5,768 nt of DNA from assembly GCA_013140785.1 (NCBI GenBank), contig JABFRZ010000112.1, positions 1 to 5,768 of the forward strand. The letters are read 5' to 3'. Under the pieces are notes generated by a model that saw only the letters and a list, made by a program, of their open reading frames with translations, was not told the origin of the DNA and did no database searches. This document shows, piece by piece, positions 1 to 5,768 of the stretch. Position 1 is the first letter of the stretch. Every line of letters starts with the position of its first letter. Both the position numbers and the translations under genes were made by a program. Origin of the DNA: Planctomycetota bacterium. Lineage in GTDB: Bacteria > Planctomycetota > UBA1135 > GCA-002686595.

Positions 1-2
1 CG

Positions 3-629
3 CGTGCCCTCGCGCGCGTGCCGGACCACGCCTTCGCGGCCGAGCTCTCGCAGCTCGTGCTGCACCCCGAGGACGCGCACCACGATCGCGCGCTCTTCCC
101 CGAGCACGCCTACGACGCCGACCGCCAGCAGATCGACCTGCGCAAGGTCAACAGCTGGCGCCTGCGCCTGGCCGAGGTGTCCACGCCTGAGTTGCTCGAG
201 GTCCAGCTCGTCAACGCCATCGCGCCGTTCGTGCTCAACGCGCGCCTGAAGCCGCTGATGGAGCGCGTGCCGACGCGCGACAAGCACATCGTCAACGTCT
301 CGGCCGTCGAGGGCCAGTTCGCGCGCGGCACGAAGACCGACAAGCACCCGCACACGAACATGGCCAAGGCCGCGCTCAACATGCTCACGCGCACCTCGGC
401 CTCCGATTACCTGCGCTCCGGCATCCACATGAACAGCGTGGACACCGGCTGGGTCACCGACGAGGACCCGGCCGAGCACGCCCTGCGCAAGGAGCGCGAC
501 GGCTTCCAGCCGCCGCTCGACGTCGTCGATGGCGCCGCGCGCGTGTGCGATCCGATCGTCAGCGGCTTCAACAGCGGCCGGCACGTCTACGGCCTGTTCT
601 TGAAGGACTACGCGCCGGCGGCCTGGTGA
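3..629 (+). CDS. Atypical short-chain dehydrogenase/reductase (SDR), C-terminal part; 5' end outside window
   Basis: The reading frame is open from the left edge to the TGA at 627-629, so this is a 3'-partial view of a longer gene; a GTG at 18 is in frame but is unlikely to be the true start. The roughly 208 visible residues match the second half of a classical SDR Rossmann fold. An Asn-containing helix (QLVNAIAPFVLNARLKPLM) is followed by the strand with the catalytic-type Ser (NVSAVEGQF, Ser codon 300-302). Next comes the active-site helix (HPHTNMAKAALNMLTRTSA, Lys codon 366-368) and a NSVDTGWVTDE segment corresponding to the usual PG-containing loop. It ends in FLKDYAPAAW. The oddity is that the YxxxK tyrosine position is occupied by Thr (codon 354-356). 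From memory, a subfamily of long SDR proteins shares this HTNMAK helix and FLKDY end, so the change is probably a subfamily trait rather than damage. Substrate and pathway are not inferable. The protein is expected to be cytoplasmic and NAD(P)-binding, although the nucleotide-binding motif is not in the window. Confidence 0.85.
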   Translation, partial: RALARVPDHAFAAELSQLVLHPEDAHHDRALFPEHAYDADRQQIDLRKVNSWRLRLAEVSTPELLEVQLVNAIAPFVLNARLKPLMERVPTRDKHIVNVSAVEGQFARGTKTDKHPHTNMAKAALNMLTRTSASDYLRSGIHMNSVDTGWVTDEDPAEHALRKERDGFQPPLDVVDGAARVCDPIVSGFNSGRHVYGLFLKDYAPAAW

Positions 630-846
630 GCGTTGCGGTTGCGCTGGCGCAAGTCCCGCCGTCGCCCGTGCTCGAATCTGATGCAACAGCTCTGCTGGGA
701 GCCGTTCATGGCAGGCCGAACGCAACGGGCCGAAGTCTGCTCGGCCACGAACCGGAAGTGCTCGCACACGCGCATCCTGAATAGAGGGCCGAGGGTATGC
801 TGGCAGCCTGATCCGCATTCCTTGGCGACTTTCCCAGCGCACCGCC
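630..846. other. Intergenic region between SDR and propeller genes
   Basis: These 217 bases show no credible gene: the open frames that run through them give Arg/His/Pro-rich or low-complexity translations typical of non-coding frames in GC-rich DNA. Two short inverted repeats are present. TTGCGC/GCGCAA at 639-652 lies just after the SDR stop, and GGCCGA/TCGGCC at 728-746 has a 7-base loop. Neither is followed by a T-run. No convincing -35/-10 promoter pair was found; TATGCT at 796-801 resembles a -10 box but has no matching -35 at normal spacing. The promoter of the downstream gene presumably lies here but cannot be placed. Confidence 0.6.
728..746 (+). terminator. Possible hairpin after the SDR gene (weak)
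   Basis: A perfect 6-bp inverted repeat, GGCCGA (728-733) and TCGGCC (741-746), encloses a 7-base loop about 100 bases after the SDR stop. There is no downstream T-tract, so it is not a classical intrinsic terminator. In DNA this GC-rich, stems of this size arise often by chance. It is listed only as the best hairpin in the gap. Confidence 0.15.
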
Positions 847-3798
847 ATGTTGACCCGTCACGCCCGCGCTTGGTCCGTCCTCCTCTTGGTGGCGTTTGCT
901 CTGCTGGGCAGTGAACCCGTCGCGCAGGTCCGCAAGGTCAGTCCGCCCTCGCGACTCGGTCCCTCGGGAACCGTGGGCGATCACCAGATCACTCCGGACG
1001 GCCGCGCGGTGGTCTATCTCTTGTATCCATTCGATGGCGGCGATCAGGAGATCTCGTTCTTCGTCGCATCGGACGCGGGAGCGAGACGGCTCGCGAGCGC
1101 TGGGGCTGGTTCGGTTGCGGGTTTCGCGATCAGTCCCGACAGTCGCTTCCTCGTGTTCTGGAAGTGGTCCAATGACGCGTTGGACCTGTTCAGCGTGCCT
1201 CTGGACGGAAGCTCCGCTCCGCGGCTGTTGACACCTCCCGACCTCCGGCCCTCGTCGTCGTACGACATCGCGATCAGCGCGCAGGGCTGGGTCGTGTTGC
1301 TCGTCGAAGGAGCTGGAGGTAGGTGGGGGCTCCATGCGGTTTCGCTCACCGGCGGGCAGCCGCCGGTCAGGCTCGATGAGTCACGTGTCAGGGGTGCAAG
1401 CACGAGGAGCGGCTTCTTGGTTTCGCCCGACGGCAATTGGGTCGCCTACATCGCCAACCAGGAGAACCTCTTCGAGTTCGAGCTCTTCCTCGCGCCGGTC
1501 ACGGGCGCGTTCCCGGCGCGCAAGCTGAACGGGCCGCTCGTCGCCGCCGGCGGCGTGCACTTCTTCCGATTCTCGCCGAACTCGAAGCGAGTCGTGTACA
1601 GGGCGACCCAGGATCGCGTCGGCTCCGAGGATCTCCACAGCGCGGCGGTCCTCGCGGCCGAGCCGCCGATCCGGCTCAACCCCGACGCGCTGACTTCCAG
1701 CCACGTCGATTCCTTCGAGATCACTCCGGACGGCACCTCCGTCGTCTACCGGCACTACCGGACGGGAAACACGACCCTGGAGATCTTCCGCGTGCCGATC
1801 GAGGGCGGCGCCGCTCCGACGCGGCTGAACGCAGCGTTGGTCGCGGGCGGCAAGGTGTGGTCGTATGCGATCGCGCCCGACGGATCCGTCGTCTACACGG
1901 CGGACCAGGAGGTGCGAAACCGCAAGGAGCTCTATCACGCGACGAACGGAGGCGCCGTGACCAAGCTGAACGCGCCGCTGGCGCCGAGCCAGGACGTGGA
2001 AGCCTTCCAGCTCGCGCCGGTGGGCAGCCGGATCCTTTTCTCCGTCTATGGGGGAAGTGCGGCGACGTTCCTGGCGACCCTCGACGGCTCCGTGGGACCG
2101 CTCGCGATCTGGCCGAGCACGCGTCTGTTCTCCTTCGCGCCGAGCGGTGAGCGAGTCGTGTTCCGCGACGGACAGAGCGCAATCGGCGGACTCTTCAGCC
2201 TCCTTCTCGACGGTGCCTCCGCTCCGGTCGAGCTCATGCACGCCGAGCCGGGTTTCTACCCCGCGACGTACTTCCAACTCGGGCTCTCGGGCGAGCGCTT
2301 GGTCTCGGGGGTAGCCACCGCTAGCGCCCACGAGCTCTTCGCCGTGCCGATCGCGGGCGGCGCCGCACCCCAACGGCTCAGCGCGCCGCTGCCCATGGAG
2401 AGCCAGATCGACGACGTGTGGTCCCTCGAGCTGAGCCCGGATGGACGTTGGACCGTCTTCGGTTTCGGATCGTACAACCACTTGCGCCTCTTCAGCGCCG
2501 ACCTCGCGCGCCGTTCTGCCGCGATCCAGCTCAGCGACGAGGCGACTCCCGCGACCTGGTTCCTGATCGCCCCGGACGGGGGACGAGTCGTGTTCCGCTC
2601 GACCGCCAACCAGCTGTACTCGGTGCCCATCGACGGCAGCGCGCCCCAGATCCTCATCGATATCGCGGCCACCACGCAGGAGATCCGCATCACCCCCGAC
2701 GGCAGCCGAGTCCTGTACCTCGACGCCCAGCGGCGGCTGCACAGCGCGGCGCTCGACGGAACGAGTCCGCCCGTGCTCCTCGGGGGTTTCCCGGCGCTGG
2801 GGAGCGTACTGTTCCAGGGCTACCGGATCAGCGCGGACAGCGCGCGCGTCGTCTACCACTTCAAGGTGAGCGGGGAGACCGAGGTCCGACTGCTCTCGGC
2901 GCCGATCGACGGCAGCGGCGCGCCGGTCCAGCTCGATCCGTCGCTCGCCACCGACAGGCTCATCGACGTCGCGGCGGGCGACCGCGTCGTGTTCCAGACG
3001 CTCGGCGCGGGCCTGGTCTCCCTATGGAGCGTCCCAGCCGATGGGAGCACGGCCCCGACGCTGCTGGCGACCGAGGACATCTACCCGGCCTCCGACCAGG
3101 TCGCCGTAGCAGGCGACCGAGTCGTCTTCTTGGTCCGCTTCGGAGGTCTCTTCAGTGTGCCCGTGAATGGCTCCGAGCCTCCTCGGGGACTCGCACCTCT
3201 GCTCGCTTGCTGGAGTCTCGAGGCTCCGGGCGAGCGCGTGTTCTTCGTCGGGGTTCCCACCACGAGCGGTGGCTTCGCCGACCTCTACAGCGTGCCGGCC
3301 GACGGCAGCGCCGCGCCCGTGCGTCTCAGCCGCGCGAGCTCGAACGGGTACTTCACGCGCCGCGTGTCGCCGGGCGGCGCGCGCGTCGTCTACGTGCACG
3401 AGCAGGGCTGCACTCAGACGCTCGACTCCACCGCCAGCGACGGCAGCGCCGAACCCGTGCGCCTGACCACTCCCCTGGCCGATTGTGACGGGCTCCTGTC
3501 GATCCCCTCGAACTTCCAGCTCAGCGCCGACGGTCGTACGGTGGCCTTCGAGATCCTGACCCGCGGCTACCTCGAAGAGCTCGACTACATGTCCGAGATC
3601 TTCGCCGTCCCGAGCGACGGCAGCCGGGCGCCGCTCAAGGTCAATGCTCCTCCGCCCGCGATCAACGACTACACGGTCTTCCGCCTCGATCCCGCCGGCC
3701 GCTTCGTCCTCTACACGGGAGACCAAGACGACGAAGACGTCCACGAGCTCTACCTCGCACCGCTACCTCGACTTCGCGAGCGTGGCTCGATCCGCTGA
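847..3798 (+). CDS. Large exported TolB/PD40-like beta-propeller repeat protein
   Basis: The product is a 983-residue protein beginning with a Sec-type signal peptide: R4, H5 and R7 in the n-region, a hydrophobic core at residues 10-21, and likely cleavage after A26 (PVA|Q). The Cys needed for a lipobox is absent, so the mature protein should be free in the periplasm or secreted. The rest is about 20 tandem units of 38-55 residues. Each has a strand-turn-strand of the type F-x-I-x-P-D-G-x-x-V-V-Y followed by a strand and turn of the type L-F-S-V-P-x-D-G-S-x-A-P-x-R-L. This is the WD40-like/PD40 pattern of TolB-type propellers. TolB itself has one such domain with about five or six repeats, so this protein probably folds as two or three propellers. 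No catalytic motif, metal site or extra domain is visible; a binding or scaffold role is the safest inference. The ATG at 847 places the signal peptide correctly at the N-terminus, though no Shine-Dalgarno site precedes it. Codon composition changes near 3762, after the last repeat (ELYLAPL), so the final 12 or so residues may not be ancestral. Confidence 0.85.
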   Translation: MLTRHARAWSVLLLVAFALLGSEPVAQVRKVSPPSRLGPSGTVGDHQITPDGRAVVYLLYPFDGGDQEISFFVASDAGARRLASAGAGSVAGFAISPDSRFLVFWKWSNDALDLFSVPLDGSSAPRLLTPPDLRPSSSYDIAISAQGWVVLLVEGAGGRWGLHAVSLTGGQPPVRLDESRVRGASTRSGFLVSPDGNWVAYIANQENLFEFELFLAPVTGAFPARKLNGPLVAAGGVHFFRFSPNSKRVVYRATQDRVGSEDLHSAAVLAAEPPIRLNPDALTSSHVDSFEITPDGTSVVYRHYRTGNTTLEIFRVPIEGGAAPTRLNAALVAGGKVWSYAIAPDGSVVYTADQEVRNRKELYHATNGGAVTKLNAPLAPSQDVEAFQLAPVGSRILFSVYGGSAATFLATLDGSVGPLAIWPSTRLFSFAPSGERVVFRDGQSAIGGLFSLLLDGASAPVELMHAEPGFYPATYFQLGLSGERLVSGVATASAHELFAVPIAGGAAPQRLSAPLPMESQIDDVWSLELSPDGRWTVFGFGSYNHLRLFSADLARRSAAIQLSDEATPATWFLIAPDGGRVVFRSTANQLYSVPIDGSAPQILIDIAATTQEIRITPDGSRVLYLDAQRRLHSAALDGTSPPVLLGGFPALGSVLFQGYRISADSARVVYHFKVSGETEVRLLSAPIDGSGAPVQLDPSLATDRLIDVAAGDRVVFQTLGAGLVSLWSVPADGSTAPTLLATEDIYPASDQVAVAGDRVVFLVRFGGLFSVPVNGSEPPRGLAPLLACWSLEAPGERVFFVGVPTTSGGFADLYSVPADGSAAPVRLSRASSNGYFTRRVSPGGARVVYVHEQGCTQTLDSTASDGSAEPVRLTTPLADCDGLLSIPSNFQLSADGRTVAFEILTRGYLEELDYMSEIFAVPSDGSRAPLKVNAPPPAINDYTVFRLDPAGRFVLYTGDQDDEDVHELYLAPLPRLRERGSIR
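985..3753 (+). repeat. About 20 tandem propeller-blade repeats within the 983-aa protein
   Basis: Units were aligned on the P-D-G turn or its degenerate equivalent. The Pro-equivalent residues fall near positions 50, 97, 145, 194, 244, 294, 344, 391, 432, 480, 531, 576, 617, 663, 710, 755, 794, 842, 894 and 949. The interval is exactly 50 residues for three consecutive steps (194 to 344), which suggests a relatively recent or length-constrained duplication there. Units near 710, 755 and 794 are shorter and have lost the PDG turn (AGDRVVF, APGERVFF). The second half-motif, LFSVPxDGSxAP, is best preserved at residues 114-125, 590-599, 727-737, 768-778 and 813-824. The repeats are clear in protein but diverged in DNA. 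Confidence 0.8.
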
Positions 3799-4026
3799 GG
3801 GCGCTGACACTTCTGTCGGGCGACACGACCGGCACGCGCGGGCCGGGGTCGTTCTTCGAGCCGCCCGCGGATCCGTTCTGGATCGCCGAGGCGGCCCGCA
3901 CCCCGGATCTGAGTCGGCGGGCCGATCTCCCACTTCGAAGGGGCTTGCTCGGCGAACGAGCATCCGATGAACGACGATTCTTCGACCTGAGAGCTACGAT
4001 GCGCGGCGTTCATCACAGGCTCCTGC
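3799..4026. other. Region between propeller and sulfotransferase genes, partly coding-like
   Basis: There is no complete gene in this 228-base stretch. On the + strand, the frame beginning at 3804 is open to past 4027. It reads as plausible protein from 3804 to 3923 (for example FFEPPADPFWIAEAARTPDL), with 35 of 40 codons ending in G or C. It has no ATG, GTG or TTG start until a TTG at 3945. It may be a remnant of a decayed gene, but the complementary strand also reads acceptably here (GTG at 3901), so the signal is ambiguous. A 5-bp stem, CCGGC/GCCGG at 3829-3846, lies about 30 bases after the propeller stop and lacks a T-run. An ATG at 3999 with purine-rich GAGAG five bases upstream lies just before, but out of frame with, the sulfotransferase gene. 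Confidence 0.5.
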
Positions 4027-5652
4027 TTGAACCCGCTCGTTCCCGTCGCCGTGATCGCCGTCCTCACGGCCTGGGTGGCGGGTTGTGGAGCGCGGGCCCC
4101 GCTGTGTCAGGTGAGCTGGACGCCCAACCCGAATGCGCGCGTGCCGCTGGCGTTGATCGGGAGGCTCACGACGGACCGCCCGACGAGCGCGCGCGTCTCG
4201 TTCAGCGACGGCGAGCGGACGGAGACGCTCGCGCGCTGGCCAGAGCTCGCGAGCGAGCGCGAGCTGCTCGTGCTCGGGTTCCAACCCGCGACGAGCTACT
4301 CGGTTCGGGTCGAGGTCACGGATGCGCGCGGCCGCTCGGCGACTTCCGAGGCCTTCGAGTGGATCACGCCGCCCTTGCCCGCGTCTTTCCCGCCGCTCTC
4401 CGTCACGGTATGCCGGCCGGAGAAGATGGAGCCGGGCGTGACCCTGATCCCGGCCGAACGCTGGCCCGGTCGCGGCGATCCCGACCGCGAATTCGGTGCG
4501 CTCTTCGCGCTCGACGAGCACGGCGAGGTGGTGTGGTTCTACGACGCTCCGCACGCCATCTCGGAGGCGAAGCGCCTGGCGAACGGCAACCTCGTCTACT
4601 ACCACGGCACGCGCGGCAACGTGGTCGAGTTGGACATGCTCGGGAACATCGTGCGCCAGTGGTACACGACACGCCTGCCCGGAACGGTGGCGCCCGAGGG
4701 CGGCATCCCGATCGATGCCTCGACGATCCACCACGACGTGCAGGAACTTCCCGGCGGCAACTTCCTCGCGCTCTCGACCGAGACGCGACGCTTCGAGTCC
4801 TATCCGACGAGCGAGGACGACCCGAACGTTCCGCCGACACCCGCGCGCGTGGTCGGCGACGTGATCCTCGAGTACGAAGTCAATGGCACGGTCGTGAAGC
4901 GTTGGCCCGTGCTCGACCTCCTCGATCCGCTGCGCATCGGCTACGAGTCGCTCGACTGGGGCTTCTGGCAGGGCGTCTACGAGAACCTGCCGGAGGAGCC
5001 GCTGCGCGACTGGGCGCACGTCAACTCGCTGCACTACGACGCGCGCGACCACGCCCTGCTCGTCTCGAGCTACCACCAGGACGCGGTCTTCAAGCTCGAC
5101 CTCGCCACGGGAGCGCTGCGCTGGATCCTGGGCTTTCCGACCGGCTGGGGCGAGCGCTGGAAGCCGCTGGTCTTGACGCCGGTGGGGGACGGGCTCTACC
5201 CGTTCCACCAGCACGCGGCGCGCTGGACTCCGCAGCGCACGCTGCTCATGTTCGACAACGGGAAGTACCGCGCGCTGCCCTTCGCCCCGAAGATGCCGCC
5301 CGAGCAGAGCTTCAGCCGCGCGGTCGAGTTCGCGATCGACGAGCAGACGCTCGAGTTCCGCGAGCTGTGGAGCTACGGCGGCCGGCCAAATGAGGTCTTC
5401 TTCACGCCCTTCCTGGGCGAGACGGACTGGTTGCCGGTGAAGGAGCACGTGCTCGTGACCGACGGCGGGCGCGTGACCCAGCCGAACGGCCTGCCCGGCT
5501 TCCATCCGAATCAGGGCCGCAAGTGGGCACGGGTCTTCGAGGTCACGCACACGACTCCGGCCGAGGTCGTGTTCGAGGTGCTGCTCGACGACCCGAACTG
5601 CGGCTGGACGGTCTATCGCAGCGAGCGCCTGGCGAGCTTGTATCCAAGGTGA
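4027..5652 (+). CDS. Aryl-sulfate sulfotransferase (ASST) family lipoprotein
   Basis: The product is 541 residues. A lipoprotein signal ends in lipobox V17-A18-G19-C20. Residues 28-115 form a beta-rich fibronectin-III-like domain, as ASST proteins have before the catalytic propeller; residues 155-541 are the propeller. Family hallmarks are HHDVQELPGGNFLALS (H235/H236), DWAHVNSLHYDARDHALLVSS (H331, N333), LATGALRWILG, and FHQHA...LLMFDNG (H394, H396). The C-terminus is CGWTVYRSERLASLYP. In the characterised E. coli enzyme, PAPS-independent sulfate transfer between phenolic compounds uses a transiently sulfated His in the QH(T/A) motif. H396 is the probable equivalent, with H235/H236, H331 and N333 as partners. 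The Arg of the SSRHQ motif is Tyr here (Y349). No Cys lies near H396 (only C20, C27, C129 and C525), so the DsbL-made disulfide of E. coli ASST is absent. The start is a TTG with weak upstream AGG, and the n-region has no positive charge, so the 5' end is questionable. The TGA overlaps the next gene's GTG. Confidence 0.85.
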   Translation: MNPLVPVAVIAVLTAWVAGCGARAPLCQVSWTPNPNARVPLALIGRLTTDRPTSARVSFSDGERTETLARWPELASERELLVLGFQPATSYSVRVEVTDARGRSATSEAFEWITPPLPASFPPLSVTVCRPEKMEPGVTLIPAERWPGRGDPDREFGALFALDEHGEVVWFYDAPHAISEAKRLANGNLVYYHGTRGNVVELDMLGNIVRQWYTTRLPGTVAPEGGIPIDASTIHHDVQELPGGNFLALSTETRRFESYPTSEDDPNVPPTPARVVGDVILEYEVNGTVVKRWPVLDLLDPLRIGYESLDWGFWQGVYENLPEEPLRDWAHVNSLHYDARDHALLVSSYHQDAVFKLDLATGALRWILGFPTGWGERWKPLVLTPVGDGLYPFHQHAARWTPQRTLLMFDNGKYRALPFAPKMPPEQSFSRAVEFAIDEQTLEFRELWSYGGRPNEVFFTPFLGETDWLPVKEHVLVTDGGRVTQPNGLPGFHPNQGRKWARVFEVTHTTPAEVVFEVLLDDPNCGWTVYRSERLASLYPR

Positions 5653-5768
5653 GTTCCGGGCCGCGCTCACTGATCCTGCTCGCGACGCTCGTCGTCGGCT
5701 GCGCGCGCGCCGAGCCGGCCGCGCCGGCGACTCCGCAGCGCGTCGTGCTGGTCGTGCTGGATTCCTTG
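5649..5768 (+). CDS. Sulfatase-like (alkaline phosphatase superfamily) lipoprotein, N-terminal 40 residues; 3' end outside window
   Basis: A GTG at 5649-5651 overlaps the ASST stop codon (GTGA), and the frame stays open to the last base. The 40 visible residues are a short n-region with R6, a hydrophobic core at residues 8-16, and lipobox V15-V16-G17-C18. An Ala/Pro-rich linker follows, then QRVVLVVLDSL. A hydrophobic strand ending in L-D-S/T-L directly after the signal peptide is the usual first strand of sulfatases and related alkaline-phosphatase-superfamily enzymes, where the Asp (D38 here) is a metal ligand. The decisive C/S-x-P-x-R nucleophile motif would lie beyond the window, so a phosphodiesterase or phosphoglycerol-transferase-type relative is also possible. 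The GTG was chosen because it gives a complete lipoprotein signal and a four-base overlap; the best purine stretch upstream, GGCGAG at 5631-5636, is 12 bases away. Translation is likely coupled to the ASST gene. Both are predicted lipoproteins and should act in the same compartment. Confidence 0.75.
   Translation, partial: MSSGPRSLILLATLVVGCARAEPAAPATPQRVVLVVLDSL

Noticed and set aside
639..652. Inverted repeat TTGCGC/GCGCAA just after the SDR stop, considered as a terminator
   Set aside because: The realistic stem is only 5 bp with a 4-base loop and no T-tract follows, so chance is a sufficient explanation in this sequence.
545..784. Small + strand frame overlapping the SDR 3' end and the intergenic gap (79 codons)
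   Set aside because: It starts inside the SDR gene in another frame, has no ribosome binding site, and gives low-complexity sequence without recognisable features.
796..801. TATGCT as a -10 promoter box for the propeller gene
   Set aside because: It matches four of six consensus bases, and the hexamer at the proper -35 distance (CATCCT, 773-778) does not resemble TTGACA. It is not supportable.
1381..2859. A 492-codon open frame on the - strand opposite the propeller gene
   Set aside because: Its translation is Arg/Glu/Asp-rich with no signal or family motif. It exists because GC-rich codon usage on the + strand removes stop codons from the antisense frame. The + strand has clear periodic protein repeats.
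3827..3850. GC-rich hairpin after the propeller stop, considered as a terminator
   Set aside because: The core is a 5-bp stem with an 8-base loop and a bulged extension. There is no T-run, and it lies inside a coding-like stretch.
3945..5393. A 482-codon + strand frame starting at TTG 3945 and overlapping the sulfotransferase gene
   Set aside because: From about 4030 it becomes Arg/Ala/Gly-rich nonsense, out of frame with the ASST gene. Only its first part, before 4030, is of interest and is treated as a possible remnant or displaced start.
3994..5670. A 558-codon open frame on the - strand opposite the sulfotransferase gene
   Set aside because: It is rich in Arg, Ala, Val and Glu with no recognisable domain, while the + strand carries unmistakable ASST motifs and a lipobox. 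It is an antisense shadow.

Overview
This is a GC-rich bacterial window with four protein-coding genes or gene ends, all on the + strand. No RNA genes, CRISPR arrays, insertion sequences or phage genes are visible. The organism cannot be named from this sequence. The GC-rich third codon positions, the lack of convincing Shine-Dalgarno sites, the TTG and GTG starts, and the mix of a large TolB/PD40-type propeller with exported arylsulfotransferase-like and sulfatase-like lipoproteins would fit Planctomycetota, Myxococcota or a related environmental Gram-negative lineage. That is an inference from style only.

Layout. Positions 3-629 hold the C-terminal part of an atypical short-chain dehydrogenase/reductase; its N-terminal half lies left of the window. 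A 217-base gap (630-846) contains only weak hairpins. Positions 847-3798 encode a 983-residue exported protein made almost entirely of about 20 TolB/PD40-like beta-propeller repeats. Positions 3799-4026 are annotated as intergenic, but part of the stretch has coding-like composition in a frame with no start codon. Positions 4027-5652 encode a lipoprotein of the aryl-sulfate sulfotransferase (ASST) family. Its stop codon overlaps the GTG start of a second lipoprotein (5649 to the window end), whose first 40 residues look like the start of a sulfatase / alkaline-phosphatase-superfamily enzyme.

How the genes relate. The last two genes overlap and are almost certainly one translationally coupled unit. 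Both products are predicted lipoproteins, and both families act on sulfate or phosphate esters, so a membrane-anchored sulfate-ester pathway in the periplasm or on the cell surface is the most interesting hypothesis here. The propeller gene has the same orientation and an export signal but lies 228 bases upstream, so operon membership is uncertain. The SDR gene appears unrelated. The points most worth checking are the sulfotransferase-sulfatase pair, a possible one-base frame problem at the 5' end of the sulfotransferase gene, replaced active-site residues in both the SDR and the sulfotransferase, and the coding-like fragment between the propeller and sulfotransferase genes.
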